A stretch of 38,690 nt of DNA from an uncultured Lachnospiraceae bacterium. Its GTDB lineage: Bacteria > Bacillota > Clostridia > Lachnospirales > Lachnospiraceae. Both the position numbers and the translations under genes were made by a program. The notes under the pieces are model-generated. The model worked only from the letters and a program-made list of their open reading frames with translations, searched no databases and was not told where the DNA came from. The stretch is taken from the NCBI GenBank assembly GCA_947650155.1, contig CANSUS010000034.1, positions 1-38,690 of the forward strand. The letters are read 5' to 3'. Shown piece by piece: positions 15,471 to 22,236 of the stretch. How positions within the stretch are numbered: position 1 is the stretch's first letter; every line of letters starts with the position of its first letter.

Positions 15471-16577
15471 AACCTCATATGCCTCCCAGGGGGCAGGCGG
15501 CTCCAGTTTTTGAATCATTTCTTCTAAAACATGCTCCGGAATATATCGCGCTCGTTTTCGGTTCCTGGAAAAAAGTTCCTGATAAGGCGCCTCCAGATAT
15601 ATAATATGTACCCGTGCGCCATATCCGGTAAAGAGACTGACCAGTTTTTGTCTGGTTTCCAGAATGATATTAGTTGCATTCCAGATAAATGGTTCTTTTC
15701 GCCGTAATAAAATTTTTGCCTGTTCCATCGCAGCCTGAACCACCCTGCCGGAGCCCTTTGTGGGTGGTATTTTAAGCTGTTCGCGTATTTCGTCAAGGGA
15801 GATAACAGGCATCCCTTCGCTATATTTTTCTATCCAGCTGTCTTTTCCCGACAAAGGCAGTCCTGACATTAAAATCACGTCAAATTCCGTATCGTCATAT
15901 AATTCCGCCTTATGCCATAAATCCTCTTTGTGAAAAAATTGGTATTTTGTATAGGGGTTCGCAAAGGCGTATGGTTTTTCCCAAATCTCCAATTCCTTTG
16001 CATACTCTGCAAACAATTCCACGTGCTCTTTCATCCGTCCGGGTTCTTTTTCTATTCGTCCCAGTACGTCTGCTTTTGAAAGCAGATATAAAAGTCGTAA
16101 AGGAATACTTTCTGCAGCCTTTAACAAGTCAAACTCTGTTTTTTTCTTTGACCAGAACCATACAGGCATGCCGTGATATCGGATCAGTTTTGCCACTGTT
16201 TCTCTTTGCCGGAAGGTCAGACTAAACTGATCTGCTTCTCTGTAGGCAATCCGGCGAAATACCTTTTCTCCGATAATAGTATGCTTTGGCGAGATCCAGT
16301 TTCCATTCTCTTTTTTGGTACAGTGCGCTTTTCCAATATCATGAAAAGCAGCAGCCAGAAATAAAAGCTCCTGTTCTTCTTTTGTAAGTTTTCTCCATTC
16401 GGAAAGCTCCGTCAGTTTTTCACATACCATTTCCGTATGGCGGTATACGTCGCCTTCACCGTGATATTCCGGGTTTTGAGGAATGTCTTTCAGCGCGGAC
16501 AACACGGGATAATGGTCGGAAAGCCATCCAAAGGAAAAATTACTGCCGCGGATTTCTTTAAGAATTTCCTGATTCAT
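15462..16577 (-). CDS. HD-domain / P-loop polynucleotide kinase-like fusion (RNA end healing)
   Basis: A 371-residue fusion. The N-terminal HD phosphohydrolase domain has His47, FHDIGK with His79-Asp80, His99 and Asp170. The C-terminal half (about 233-371) is a P-loop kinase with Walker A SGLPLSGKDSW (238-248), Asp262 in ISLDEIR and WNATN (299-303), features of polynucleotide-kinase-like enzymes such as T4 Pnkp. The start at 16577 has GGAAGGAGG upstream and overlaps the end of the RNA ligase gene by 20 bases, indicating translational coupling. By analogy the kinase would phosphorylate a 5'-OH end while the HD domain could remove a 2',3'-cyclic or 3'-phosphate, preparing RNA for the ligase. 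The HD role is inferred. Confidence 0.82.
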   Translation of the reverse strand: MNQEILKEIRGSNFSFGWLSDHYPVLSALKDIPQNPEYHGEGDVYRHTEMVCEKLTELSEWRKLTKEEQELLFLAAAFHDIGKAHCTKKENGNWISPKHTIIGEKVFRRIAYREADQFSLTFRQRETVAKLIRYHGMPVWFWSKKKTEFDLLKAAESIPLRLLYLLSKADVLGRIEKEPGRMKEHVELFAEYAKELEIWEKPYAFANPYTKYQFFHKEDLWHKAELYDDTEFDVILMSGLPLSGKDSWIEKYSEGMPVISLDEIREQLKIPPTKGSGRVVQAAMEQAKILLRRKEPFIWNATNIILETRQKLVSLFTGYGARVHIIYLEAPYQELFSRNRKRARYIPEHVLEEMIQKLEPPAPWEAYEVKE

Positions 16578-17385
16578 TGGCAGCGCCTCCTTCCTGCATA
16601 TCAAACAAATCAACGCCGTCTGCCAGACAATTTGCTATGATCGGCCGGTTTACCCAATGGCTCTCGGAATCAAGAATCGTATTGAGGAAAGAACCCCGTA
16701 CAAATTTCAGACGGTCGGTTACATAATCGCCATCTTCCACTTTAATATAAATTCCTTCCATGATCCCTGTCAAATCGGTCTGTTTTGCAGCGGAATCAGA
16801 ATTTACGCCGCTTTTTTTACATTGTGCGAGAAAGCTTTGCTCTGGTTCGTCGGAAATAAAAAGACTCGAACCTATCCATTTGTCAATTGGACTTAATGCT
16901 TCCGTATATCCTTGTACCAACACGCGGACAGATTGGATAAAAGGAGATTGTGCCAGAAGCTCCCTGCGTTTGCGTGTGGAAAAGAAACGCTGCTCCTTTT
17001 TGTCAAAAATATCAAACTCCATAAAATAATGTGGAAGTTTGTCATAAAATACGGTGTGTTTTGCATACAGCCATTCGCCGTACATAACATATTTGTCTTC
17101 CAGCAGGCGGCGCAGCCTGTCTTCAAAGCAGCCCGCCCAGAGTTTAAACAAATCGAATTGACGCTCTCCATATCCGCCGTTTAAGAAATGTCCGCGGCTT
17201 TGCAGAAACATTTTTCCGTCCCTGTTAAAGCTGATGCCGCAGTTTGCACCATCTACTTTCTCTTCAAGAACTAAATATTTGTCCTTTATTTCATCTAATT
17301 TTACACATTTTAAGTCTTCGTCGCCTGATTGTTCCCTGGAACCTTCAAGATGTCTGGTTCTGGGATATTTAAAAATCTGTTCCAT
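16558..17385 (-). CDS. ATP-dependent RNA ligase
   Basis: A 275-residue nucleotidyltransferase of the RNA ligase (Rnl2-like) family. The adenylation motif I is EEKVDGANCGISF, with the nucleophilic lysine at about residue 42. Downstream are SRGHFLN, YGEWLYAKHTVFYDKLP (motif III/IIIa region), EGIYIKVEDG (motif IV) and DRLKFVR (motif V). It seals 3'-OH and 5'-phosphate RNA ends with ATP. The second ATG (17385) is 6 bases from GGAGG; the ATG at 17388 is too close. It overlaps the HD/kinase gene, forming a healing-and-sealing pair. A CGCC-AAA-GGCG hairpin directly precedes its ribosome binding site. Confidence 0.88.
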   Translation of the reverse strand: MEQIFKYPRTRHLEGSREQSGDEDLKCVKLDEIKDKYLVLEEKVDGANCGISFNRDGKMFLQSRGHFLNGGYGERQFDLFKLWAGCFEDRLRRLLEDKYVMYGEWLYAKHTVFYDKLPHYFMEFDIFDKKEQRFFSTRKRRELLAQSPFIQSVRVLVQGYTEALSPIDKWIGSSLFISDEPEQSFLAQCKKSGVNSDSAAKQTDLTGIMEGIYIKVEDGDYVTDRLKFVRGSFLNTILDSESHWVNRPIIANCLADGVDLFDMQEGGAANESGNS

Positions 17386-17400
17386 CATAATCCTCCATGC

Positions 17401-17411
17401 CGCCTTTGGCG
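17401..17411 (-). repeat. Hairpin at ribosome binding site, cassette copy (RNA ligase)
   Basis: On the minus strand CGCC-AAA-GGCG is followed by CATGGAGGATTATG, joining a small hairpin to the ribosome binding site and start codon. The same arrangement precedes several other genes in the window. Confidence 0.55.
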
Positions 17412-17469
17412 TTTCAACTCAGGGGCTTTTCTGTTTTTGGCCGCTTAAGTTACAGCCCAAAAAAGCAAC

Positions 17470-17501
17470 AAAAAAAGCCGTGAAGGAATATTGTTCACAG
17501 C
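17470..17501 (-). terminator. Intrinsic terminator inside the RNA ligase leader (attenuator)
   Basis: Read on the minus strand, GCTGTGAA (17501-17494), a nine-base loop and TTCACGGC (17484-17477) form an 8-bp stem with one wobble, followed by seven T (17476-17470). It lies between the promoter and the first gene, so it must be passed for the operon to be expressed. Confidence 0.65.
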
Positions 17502-17761
17502 ATACAATAATAGAAATACCATATCAGGCGGCGGATGACCGACGCCTGAAGGTATATTGATTCTTTTCTAAAATAAATTTTATTTTTATTATTAAAGAAA
17601 CTCCATGCCGTTTTTATATTCCGATTTTGCAGATACAAAAATAATAGCCGCTGTCTGGCAGTAGTTTTACCCAGTGACTGTGTTTGATCTGTATTTATTT
17701 GTCGGAATAAGTATTACATGGGGAGCCTCCTGTCTAAACTAAAACAACTGTATCGATTTTC

Positions 17762-17790
17762 ACTATAACACCCGATTAAATCCCTGTCAA
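17762..17790 (-). promoter_or_regulatory. Promoter of the RNA ligase operon
   Basis: On the minus strand TTGACA (17790-17785), 17 bases and TATAGT (17767-17762). The -35 box overlaps the stop codon of the upstream flavodoxin gene, so the operon can start independently of it. Confidence 0.7.
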
Positions 17791-18347
17791 GAACAGTCTG
17801 CATTGGTCTTTTTTAAAAAAGAAAGCAAAGGCTTAATATAGGTTTTATCGGAAATATCGTAAGAACTGGAAATCATGCGTTCTACTGCAAGATCCTGTTC
17901 CGTTTTATCCGGTTTCTTTTTGATGGAACGTTTCATGACTGCAGCAGCCATTTTCATCATAAGCTTGTCGGGCAGAGACATTTTTTCATAGCATAAGCCG
18001 GCGGGCATGTAAAAGTGTGGTATCTCCGCCAATTCCTCTGCGGAAAGATTTTGGGACCAAAAAGCTTCTAAGGTATCCCCTGCCGTATCAGGAGAGGCTC
18101 CAGTGACGAAGAGGACAAACTTACCGGAAGTACTTTTTTGAAACAGTTCTCTTATTTTCTTGTATCCGTCGATCCTCCCGGCATGTGCGCGGGTTCCAAA
18201 AATAACGGTATCATAGTCAGACATTGTTTCACTGGATGCCGTTTTATAGTCGGCAAGAGTGCAGTCGATCTCTTTTGCTATCATTTCAGCGTATTTTTTT
18301 GTGAAACCGGTAGAACTTTTGTAGATAAGAATGATTTTATTTTCCAT
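17787..18347 (-). CDS. Flavodoxin-domain protein
   Basis: A 186-residue protein with a flavodoxin fold. The FMN phosphate loop is YKSSTGFTKKYAEMIAK (9-25), followed by DTVIFGTRAHAGRIDG (about 46-61) and KFVLFVTGASPD, the positions of the FMN-binding loops. It resembles the HemG-like/flavodoxin_5 group that carries electrons or reduces small molecules. GGAGG lies 8 bases before the ATG. The start overlaps the end of the TetR gene by 11 bases, so the two form one operon and TetR probably controls flavodoxin. Confidence 0.85.
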   Translation of the reverse strand: MENKIILIYKSSTGFTKKYAEMIAKEIDCTLADYKTASSETMSDYDTVIFGTRAHAGRIDGYKKIRELFQKSTSGKFVLFVTGASPDTAGDTLEAFWSQNLSAEELAEIPHFYMPAGLCYEKMSLPDKLMMKMAAAVMKRSIKKKPDKTEQDLAVERMISSSYDISDKTYIKPLLSFLKKTNADCS

Positions 18348-18921
18348 TGGTATTTTCCTCCGTGTTGTTCAGCGCCTGTTTTAAAAATGCATCGTAAGCC
18401 GCTTCTTGTTTTTCATATATTTCCTTTGTTGAGATACCCGGCGTTGTTACTGAAAAAATGGCGCCGATGCCGATTGTATAAATGAGCATGTTTAAGTGGA
18501 GCTGTTTTGCCCGTGAAACGCTGATTTTTAATTGGGCGGCAATAAATTCCGCAACCTGGGGATTGGTTTCCGCCCGATATAAATCGTCCAGAGAAGAAAT
18601 CCCGGATCTTTGATGCAGGATAAAGATGCGGAACAGATGGGGTTCTTCTTCGGCTAATTGAATATAGGCTTTGCCGGTACTACGAAAAAGGTCGTTTTTG
18701 TCAATGCGCGCGGCAATGTATTCCTGTAAAAAAAGGGTAACTTGGGCAGTCACATCCTGACGCAGACTTTCCATGTTTTTGCAGTAGCTGTAGATTGGCT
18801 GAACGGAACAGCCGAGTTTTTCGGCAATTGTTTTTACCATGACCTGCTCCATGCCGCCTGTTCTAGCTATTTCAAAAGCGGCGTTTATGACCATTTCTTT
18901 AGTAATGCGTTGAGTTGGCAT
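18337..18921 (-). CDS. TetR-family transcriptional regulator
   Basis: A 194-residue repressor. Residues 1-47 form the TetR HTH (TQRITKEMVINAAFEIARTG, then TIAEKLGCSVQPIYSYCKN). The remainder is a helical ligand domain of the TetR_C_33/WHG-like kind. The start at 18921 is set by GGAGG; a longer version from 18951 would begin inside the operator. The promoter and a 35-bp palindrome lie immediately upstream, indicating autorepression together with the downstream flavodoxin gene. Confidence 0.87.
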   Translation of the reverse strand: MPTQRITKEMVINAAFEIARTGGMEQVMVKTIAEKLGCSVQPIYSYCKNMESLRQDVTAQVTLFLQEYIAARIDKNDLFRSTGKAYIQLAEEEPHLFRIFILHQRSGISSLDDLYRAETNPQVAEFIAAQLKISVSRAKQLHLNMLIYTIGIGAIFSVTTPGISTKEIYEKQEAAYDAFLKQALNNTEENTNGK

Positions 18922-18945
18922 TGATAGTCCTCCATATAAATAAAT

Positions 18946-19006
18946 AATCAAGTTATATAAATGGTTTATATAACTTGATTATAATGAGAGAAATATTTGT
19001 TGTCAA
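18946..19006 (-). promoter_or_regulatory. Promoter and 35-bp palindromic operator of the TetR-flavodoxin operon
   Basis: On the minus strand TTGACA (19006-19001), 17 bases and TATAAT (18983-18978) form a consensus promoter. A palindrome with 15-base arms, AATCAAGTTATATAA (18946-18960) and its exact complement (18966-18980), overlaps the -10 box and covers the start region, ideal for TetR repression. Confidence 0.8.
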
Positions 19007-19015
19007 GAAGTACTT

Positions 19016-19444
19016 TTATTGCAGATCCGCCATATTAAAGCTTTCTGATTTCAAATCACAGTAGTGCCTTCCTTTGACAGCCGTAAATTTCAGCACACAG
19101 TAATCGGGGTCAGTCACGCCCTGTTTATAATACATCGTATCTCCCGTCTGCCATATTTCCTTCTTTATTTCAGTATCCTGCAATACCTCCATCGTACCGG
19201 TCAGCATGATGCTTTCGTACCGAAAGCGTCCTTTGTTAAAGAAATAAATGCTTGCTTTGGGATTTTGCATAAATTGTCTGGAACGCATAGAGGAAGTGTT
19301 GGTTGAAAAATAAAAACAATTTCCGTCAATCTTGCGGGGGATAAACATGGCCTTCATATTAGGGAAACCGTCTTCGTCTACGGAAGCAATAAAAGATACT
19401 TTTTGCTTTTGGATAAATGAAATAAGCTGTTCTTTTGTTTTCAT
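19016..19444 (-). CDS. Pyridoxamine 5'-phosphate oxidase-like flavin protein
   Basis: A 142-residue split-barrel protein of the PNPOx/general stress protein 26 type, probably binding FMN or a related flavin: VSFIASVDEDGFPNMKAM (16-33), FYFSTNTSSMRSRQFMQNPK (about 44-63) and ASIYFF. Its role may be detoxification or stress-linked reduction. A PCxCxG-like nucleophile is not seen. A hairpin CCGC-CAAAA-GCGG followed by TATGGAGGG sets the start. It follows the MarR gene with a short gap and is probably co-transcribed with it. Confidence 0.85.
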   Translation of the reverse strand: MKTKEQLISFIQKQKVSFIASVDEDGFPNMKAMFIPRKIDGNCFYFSTNTSSMRSRQFMQNPKASIYFFNKGRFRYESIMLTGTMEVLQDTEIKKEIWQTGDTMYYKQGVTDPDYCVLKFTAVKGRHYCDLKSESFNMADLQ

Positions 19445-19458
19445 AAAAGCCCTCCATA

Positions 19459-19472
19459 CCGCTTTTGGCGGC
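19459..19472 (-). repeat. Hairpin at ribosome binding site, cassette copy (PNPOx-like gene)
   Basis: On the minus strand GCCGC-CAAAA-GCGGT is followed directly by ATGGAGGGC and the start codon at 19444, the same hairpin plus ATGGAGG layout as before the RNA ligase and 4Fe-4S protein genes. Confidence 0.5.
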
Positions 19473-19478
19473 TTAAAT

Positions 19479-19919
19479 TTATTTGTTCATTTGCAAATGC
19501 TTTGTTAAGGTATCAAGTATTCGGGCGAGATATTGTTCAAATTGTTTCTGTTCGTCTTCTGAAAATCCCTGATAAAATAAACGGTTCATTTGATCCGATA
19601 CGATTTCATATTTTTTCTGGATGGATTTGGCATATTCTGTAAGAGAAATTATGGTCTGGCGGCGGTTATTGGGGTTAATGTTTCTTTCAACAATCCCTTT
19701 ATGGACCATTCCGTCTATGACTATGGATACTGTGTTTTTAGCAAGAGAAGTTTTCTCGCTTATTTCACTGATCGTAAGATGGTCCGTTTTCCATAGGATA
19801 AACAGAATCCGTCCCTGTCCGCCGCTTATTTCAATGCCGTTTTGTAGTAACAGTTTTTCAAAGATTCTGTCTTGTAGTTGTTTTATTTGTGTGATATAAA
19901 ATCCGCCTTTTGTTTCCAT
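19479..19919 (-). CDS. MarR-family transcriptional regulator
   Basis: A 146-residue winged-helix repressor: ILFILWKTDHLTISEISEKT (about 39-58), recognition helix LAKNTVSIVIDGMVHKGIVE, wing RNINPNNRRQTIISLTEYAK, and dimerisation helices at both ends. It precedes the PNPOx-like gene in one transcript and probably controls that operon in response to a small molecule. Upstream a perfect 12-bp palindrome TTCTATATAGAA (19948-19959) lies between the promoter and the ATG. Confidence 0.88.
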   Translation of the reverse strand: METKGGFYITQIKQLQDRIFEKLLLQNGIEISGGQGRILFILWKTDHLTISEISEKTSLAKNTVSIVIDGMVHKGIVERNINPNNRRQTIISLTEYAKSIQKKYEIVSDQMNRLFYQGFSEDEQKQFEQYLARILDTLTKHLQMNK

Positions 19920-19947
19920 GTATAGTCCTTTTATCGAATTAGAATAT

Positions 19948-19995
19948 TTCTATATAGAACAATTATAATTTAGCATATGTATTTAATGGTGTCAA
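19948..19995 (-). promoter_or_regulatory. Promoter and palindromic operator of the MarR operon
   Basis: TTGACA on the minus strand (19995-19990) with a TAAATT -10 candidate 17 bases on; a perfect palindrome TTCTATATAGAA (19948-19959) lies downstream of it, a likely MarR site. Confidence 0.5.
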
Positions 19996-20049
19996 GGGTA
20001 AAGAAGGAATTAAACATGACGGGTGTAACAAATCAGTTGACAAAAAAGT

Positions 20050-20463
20050 TCAAATTTTCCTGAAAATCTCCAATGTGTGTGAGTTGCATACAGCCATATA
20101 ATTTCCACATTTGCTAAATCCAAAAGCCTTAATTGCATAATCTTCAAAGATAACTGTGCATTCTTCCGGATTTTGAGTATAAGAGATAAAATCAGGCATA
20201 AATATTATTTTTTCCATCGGCCAAGAGGGAGCCGCTGACACTAATATATTTCCATCTTTGGAATATCGCCGTAAACCGCCTCCGCCCTCTCCGGCAATTG
20301 GCACAATTAATTTCTCAGTGCGTACATTTGAAAAACCTATATATGCCAAACCGCCAACTGCGAAAGTAGTTTTCTCCCATCCGTCAGGCGTACCGGATGG
20401 AATACGACGGATCAAGTCCAATAATCTTATTCTGTGATCGTTTTCAACATCGCTTATGTTCAT
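20050..20463 (-). CDS. Hypothetical protein, 137 residues
   Basis: The protein is soluble, mixed alpha/beta and rich in short beta strands in its C-terminal two thirds (FAVGGLAYIGFSN, IFEDYAIKAFGFSKCGNYMAV), with a glycine run GEGGGG near residue 58. No family is recognised. Some lone repeat units of beta-propellers look similar, but one unit would not fold alone. GGAGG seven bases before the ATG supports the start. It is divergent from the next gene, with about 100 bases between them. Confidence 0.6.
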   Translation of the reverse strand: MNISDVENDHRIRLLDLIRRIPSGTPDGWEKTTFAVGGLAYIGFSNVRTEKLIVPIAGEGGGGLRRYSKDGNILVSAAPSWPMEKIIFMPDFISYTQNPEECTVIFEDYAIKAFGFSKCGNYMAVCNSHTLEIFRKI

Positions 20464-20567
20464 AATGCGCCTCCGTTACAAAGTTCTTATTGCTTTGAAA
20501 AGATAGATTATGTTATATTTTATATAATTTACTATGCTTATTCAATCATGATAATGGAGGAATTTAT

Positions 20568-21623
20568 ATGACAAAAAAGATTGAAAACTTAGTCTCTTTT
20601 CCTGTAAATGCTCAAAGAAATTCATTTTTTGGCGCGCTTTCGTCTATTCTTTTATATCGGAACGCTTACACGCAGGATTCCCCCTTTTTCTGTGGCAAAT
20701 ATCAACGTGACTGCATACGATGCGGCGATTGTGGAGAGGAACCTTTTATCAATAAGCACCACCTTAAAATCTATCAATATTTAATTACAATAACCGGCTG
20801 CGCATACTTTTGGATCGATAAGGAAATTGGTAATACGTACGACAAACAATACATAGCGGACGAATTTTCAGAGACCGCCCTTGACCGGCTGTCCTTAGCT
20901 TTATATGCATCCGGTTACCATTACGAGTCATGGAACAAAAACACAGAAGAACATGTCCTGTTTGACAGAATAAAGCAGTCTGTCGAGGAAAAACAGCCTG
21001 TTTTAATTAAATTGAGCCTTGGCGATTTGTGGGGAGTGATAACAGGATACAACGATGATAAAAATCTTCCATACTTAATGAAATTCCGCCATGTACCACA
21101 ACTTAATAAAGATTGGTATAATAAGCTCAGCAATATTGTTTTCATAACAGATCAATATGATAGTACGATTTCCTTGTCTGAGTCTCTCAATCACATGATT
21201 CATCACTTAAATACAAGCAGCAGGGATAAGTTGGAGCAAAAGGTATATCAAAAGTTGGAAACGGAACAGGATGGAAAAAAGCTTGGCAAGTGGTTAAATA
21301 GAATAAATGGTCTTGCCATAGAAACCAGATGGCATGCATCGGAATGTTACCGGAACACGCTGGTAACTATGGTTGACGATAGCAGATGTAAAAAATCCCT
21401 TTTAGAGGCATCCGATTTACATCTCCATTTCCATGATCAAGCATGGAAAATTTGGGCGCTTTTAGGTGTTTCGCCGCAAACTTTCTATTGTGTGCCCCAC
21501 AATGTCGATGAATTGCTGGATAATTCCTCTACCAGAGCAGAACTCAAATCTTTATTTCAGGAGTTATTTACCATAGACCGTCAGGTGTCCCGGTTACTGC
21601 AGGAATGTGTATCTTTGCTGTAA
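20568..21623 (+). CDS. C39/BtrH-like papain-fold protein, probably not a protease
   Basis: A 351-residue protein. Its N-terminal part looks like the BtrH/peptidase C39-like fold: NSFFGALSSILLY (18-30) sits where these proteins have the catalytic cysteine, and QPVLIKLSLGDLWGVITGYN resembles the strand-turn carrying the histidine. Here Cys appears replaced (Asn-Ser-Phe) and the His position reads Trp, so peptidase chemistry is unlikely. A Cys cluster CGKYQRDCIRCGDC (about 42-55) may bind metal. BtrH-type proteins are acyltransferases or modifiers in antibiotic pathways, but no such pathway is present. The assignment is structural inference. Confidence 0.5.
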   Translation: MTKKIENLVSFPVNAQRNSFFGALSSILLYRNAYTQDSPFFCGKYQRDCIRCGDCGEEPFINKHHLKIYQYLITITGCAYFWIDKEIGNTYDKQYIADEFSETALDRLSLALYASGYHYESWNKNTEEHVLFDRIKQSVEEKQPVLIKLSLGDLWGVITGYNDDKNLPYLMKFRHVPQLNKDWYNKLSNIVFITDQYDSTISLSESLNHMIHHLNTSSRDKLEQKVYQKLETEQDGKKLGKWLNRINGLAIETRWHASECYRNTLVTMVDDSRCKKSLLEASDLHLHFHDQAWKIWALLGVSPQTFYCVPHNVDELLDNSSTRAELKSLFQELFTIDRQVSRLLQECVSLL

Positions 21624-21636
21624 GTCTGTGTAGATG

Positions 21637-21702
21637 AGGCTGCCGCATTTATTAATTTTGTCAATATTTGTTGACAGTATTAGTAAGCGTGGCAGCCTTT
21701 TT
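21637..21702 (+). terminator. Intrinsic terminator after the C39-like gene
   Basis: AGGCTGCC (21637-21644) pairs with GGCAGCCT (21691-21698), followed by TTTT. An inner TGTCAA/TTGACA stem makes a long double hairpin that also insulates the BlaI operon promoter downstream. Confidence 0.75.
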
Positions 21703-21769
21703 CACGCTCATGCAACCTATTCAAGGTTCTTTATTTATAAAAGATTTCGTTATATAACAGAAGTTTATG

Positions 21770-21823
21770 TTGACAACATGGTCTACGCGAAGTAGACTAA
21801 AAGCAAGTCTACTATGTGTAGAC
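21770..21823 (+). promoter_or_regulatory. Promoter with two identical 17-bp BlaI-type operators
   Basis: TTGACA (21770-21775), 17 bases and TAGACT (21793-21798) form the promoter. GTCTAC-N5-GTAGAC occurs at 21781-21797, inside the promoter, and again at 21807-21823. BlaI/MecI repressors use paired dyads like this, so the site probably controls the blaI-like, M56 and lipoprotein genes. Confidence 0.8.
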
Positions 21824-21869
21824 CAAAGACCGTTACTATCAAATGAAAAGAATCGGAAATGGAGAAAAA

Positions 21870-22232
21870 ATGGAAGATTTAAAATTAGGCGCCGTAGAAG
21901 CGAGGTTTGCAGATATTATATGGGATAATGAACCCTTATCATCAGGAAGTCTGGTGAAACTTTGCGAGCGGCAGTTAGAATGGAAAAAATCGACTACATA
22001 CACAGTGTTAAAGCGACTGTGCGAACGGGGAATTTTTCGGAATGAAAACGGCATGGTATCCTCCGTGATGACGAAAGCGGAATACAGCGCGGCGCAGAGC
22101 GAAAAGTTTGTGGAAGAAACTTTTGACGGATCTCTTCCCGCATTTTTGGCGGCATTTTCTACCCGTAAAAAGCTGACGAAGGAAGAAATCGAAGAGATAA
22201 AAAGGATGATTGATTCCTATGGAAAGGAGTGA
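21870..22232 (+). CDS. BlaI/MecI/CopY-family transcriptional repressor
   Basis: A 120-residue winged-helix repressor: EARFADIIWDNEPLSSGSLV (about 10-29), WKKSTTYTVLKRLCERGIF (about 38-56), and a C-terminal dimerisation helix KKLTKEEIEEIKRMIDSYGK. In this family the M56 membrane protease partner destroys or releases the repressor when a ligand is sensed. GGAGA lies just before the ATG at 21870. It ends 4 bases before the M56 start, so the two are translationally linked. Confidence 0.9.
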   Translation: MEDLKLGAVEARFADIIWDNEPLSSGSLVKLCERQLEWKKSTTYTVLKRLCERGIFRNENGMVSSVMTKAEYSAAQSEKFVEETFDGSLPAFLAAFSTRKKLTKEEIEEIKRMIDSYGKE

Positions 22233-22236
22233 CATG

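Larger units (their letters stand above)
17386..17786 (-). promoter_or_regulatory. Long 5' leader of the RNA ligase operon
   Basis: This 400-base stretch has no gene. It is the transcribed leader, about 370 bases from the start near 17755. In transcript order it holds AGGAGG (17731-17726) followed by ATG directly joined to TAA (17719-17714), a start-stop element; a dyad TCAGGCG/CGCCTGA (17523-17548); an intrinsic terminator (17501-17470); and a hairpin at the ribosome binding site (17411-17401). This arrangement suggests attenuation or a separate small RNA. Confidence 0.55.

Noticed and set aside
16558-17385. DNA ligase
   Set aside because: The motif order and short length fit RNA ligases, and the gene overlaps a polynucleotide kinase-like gene; no OB-fold or BRCT region is seen.
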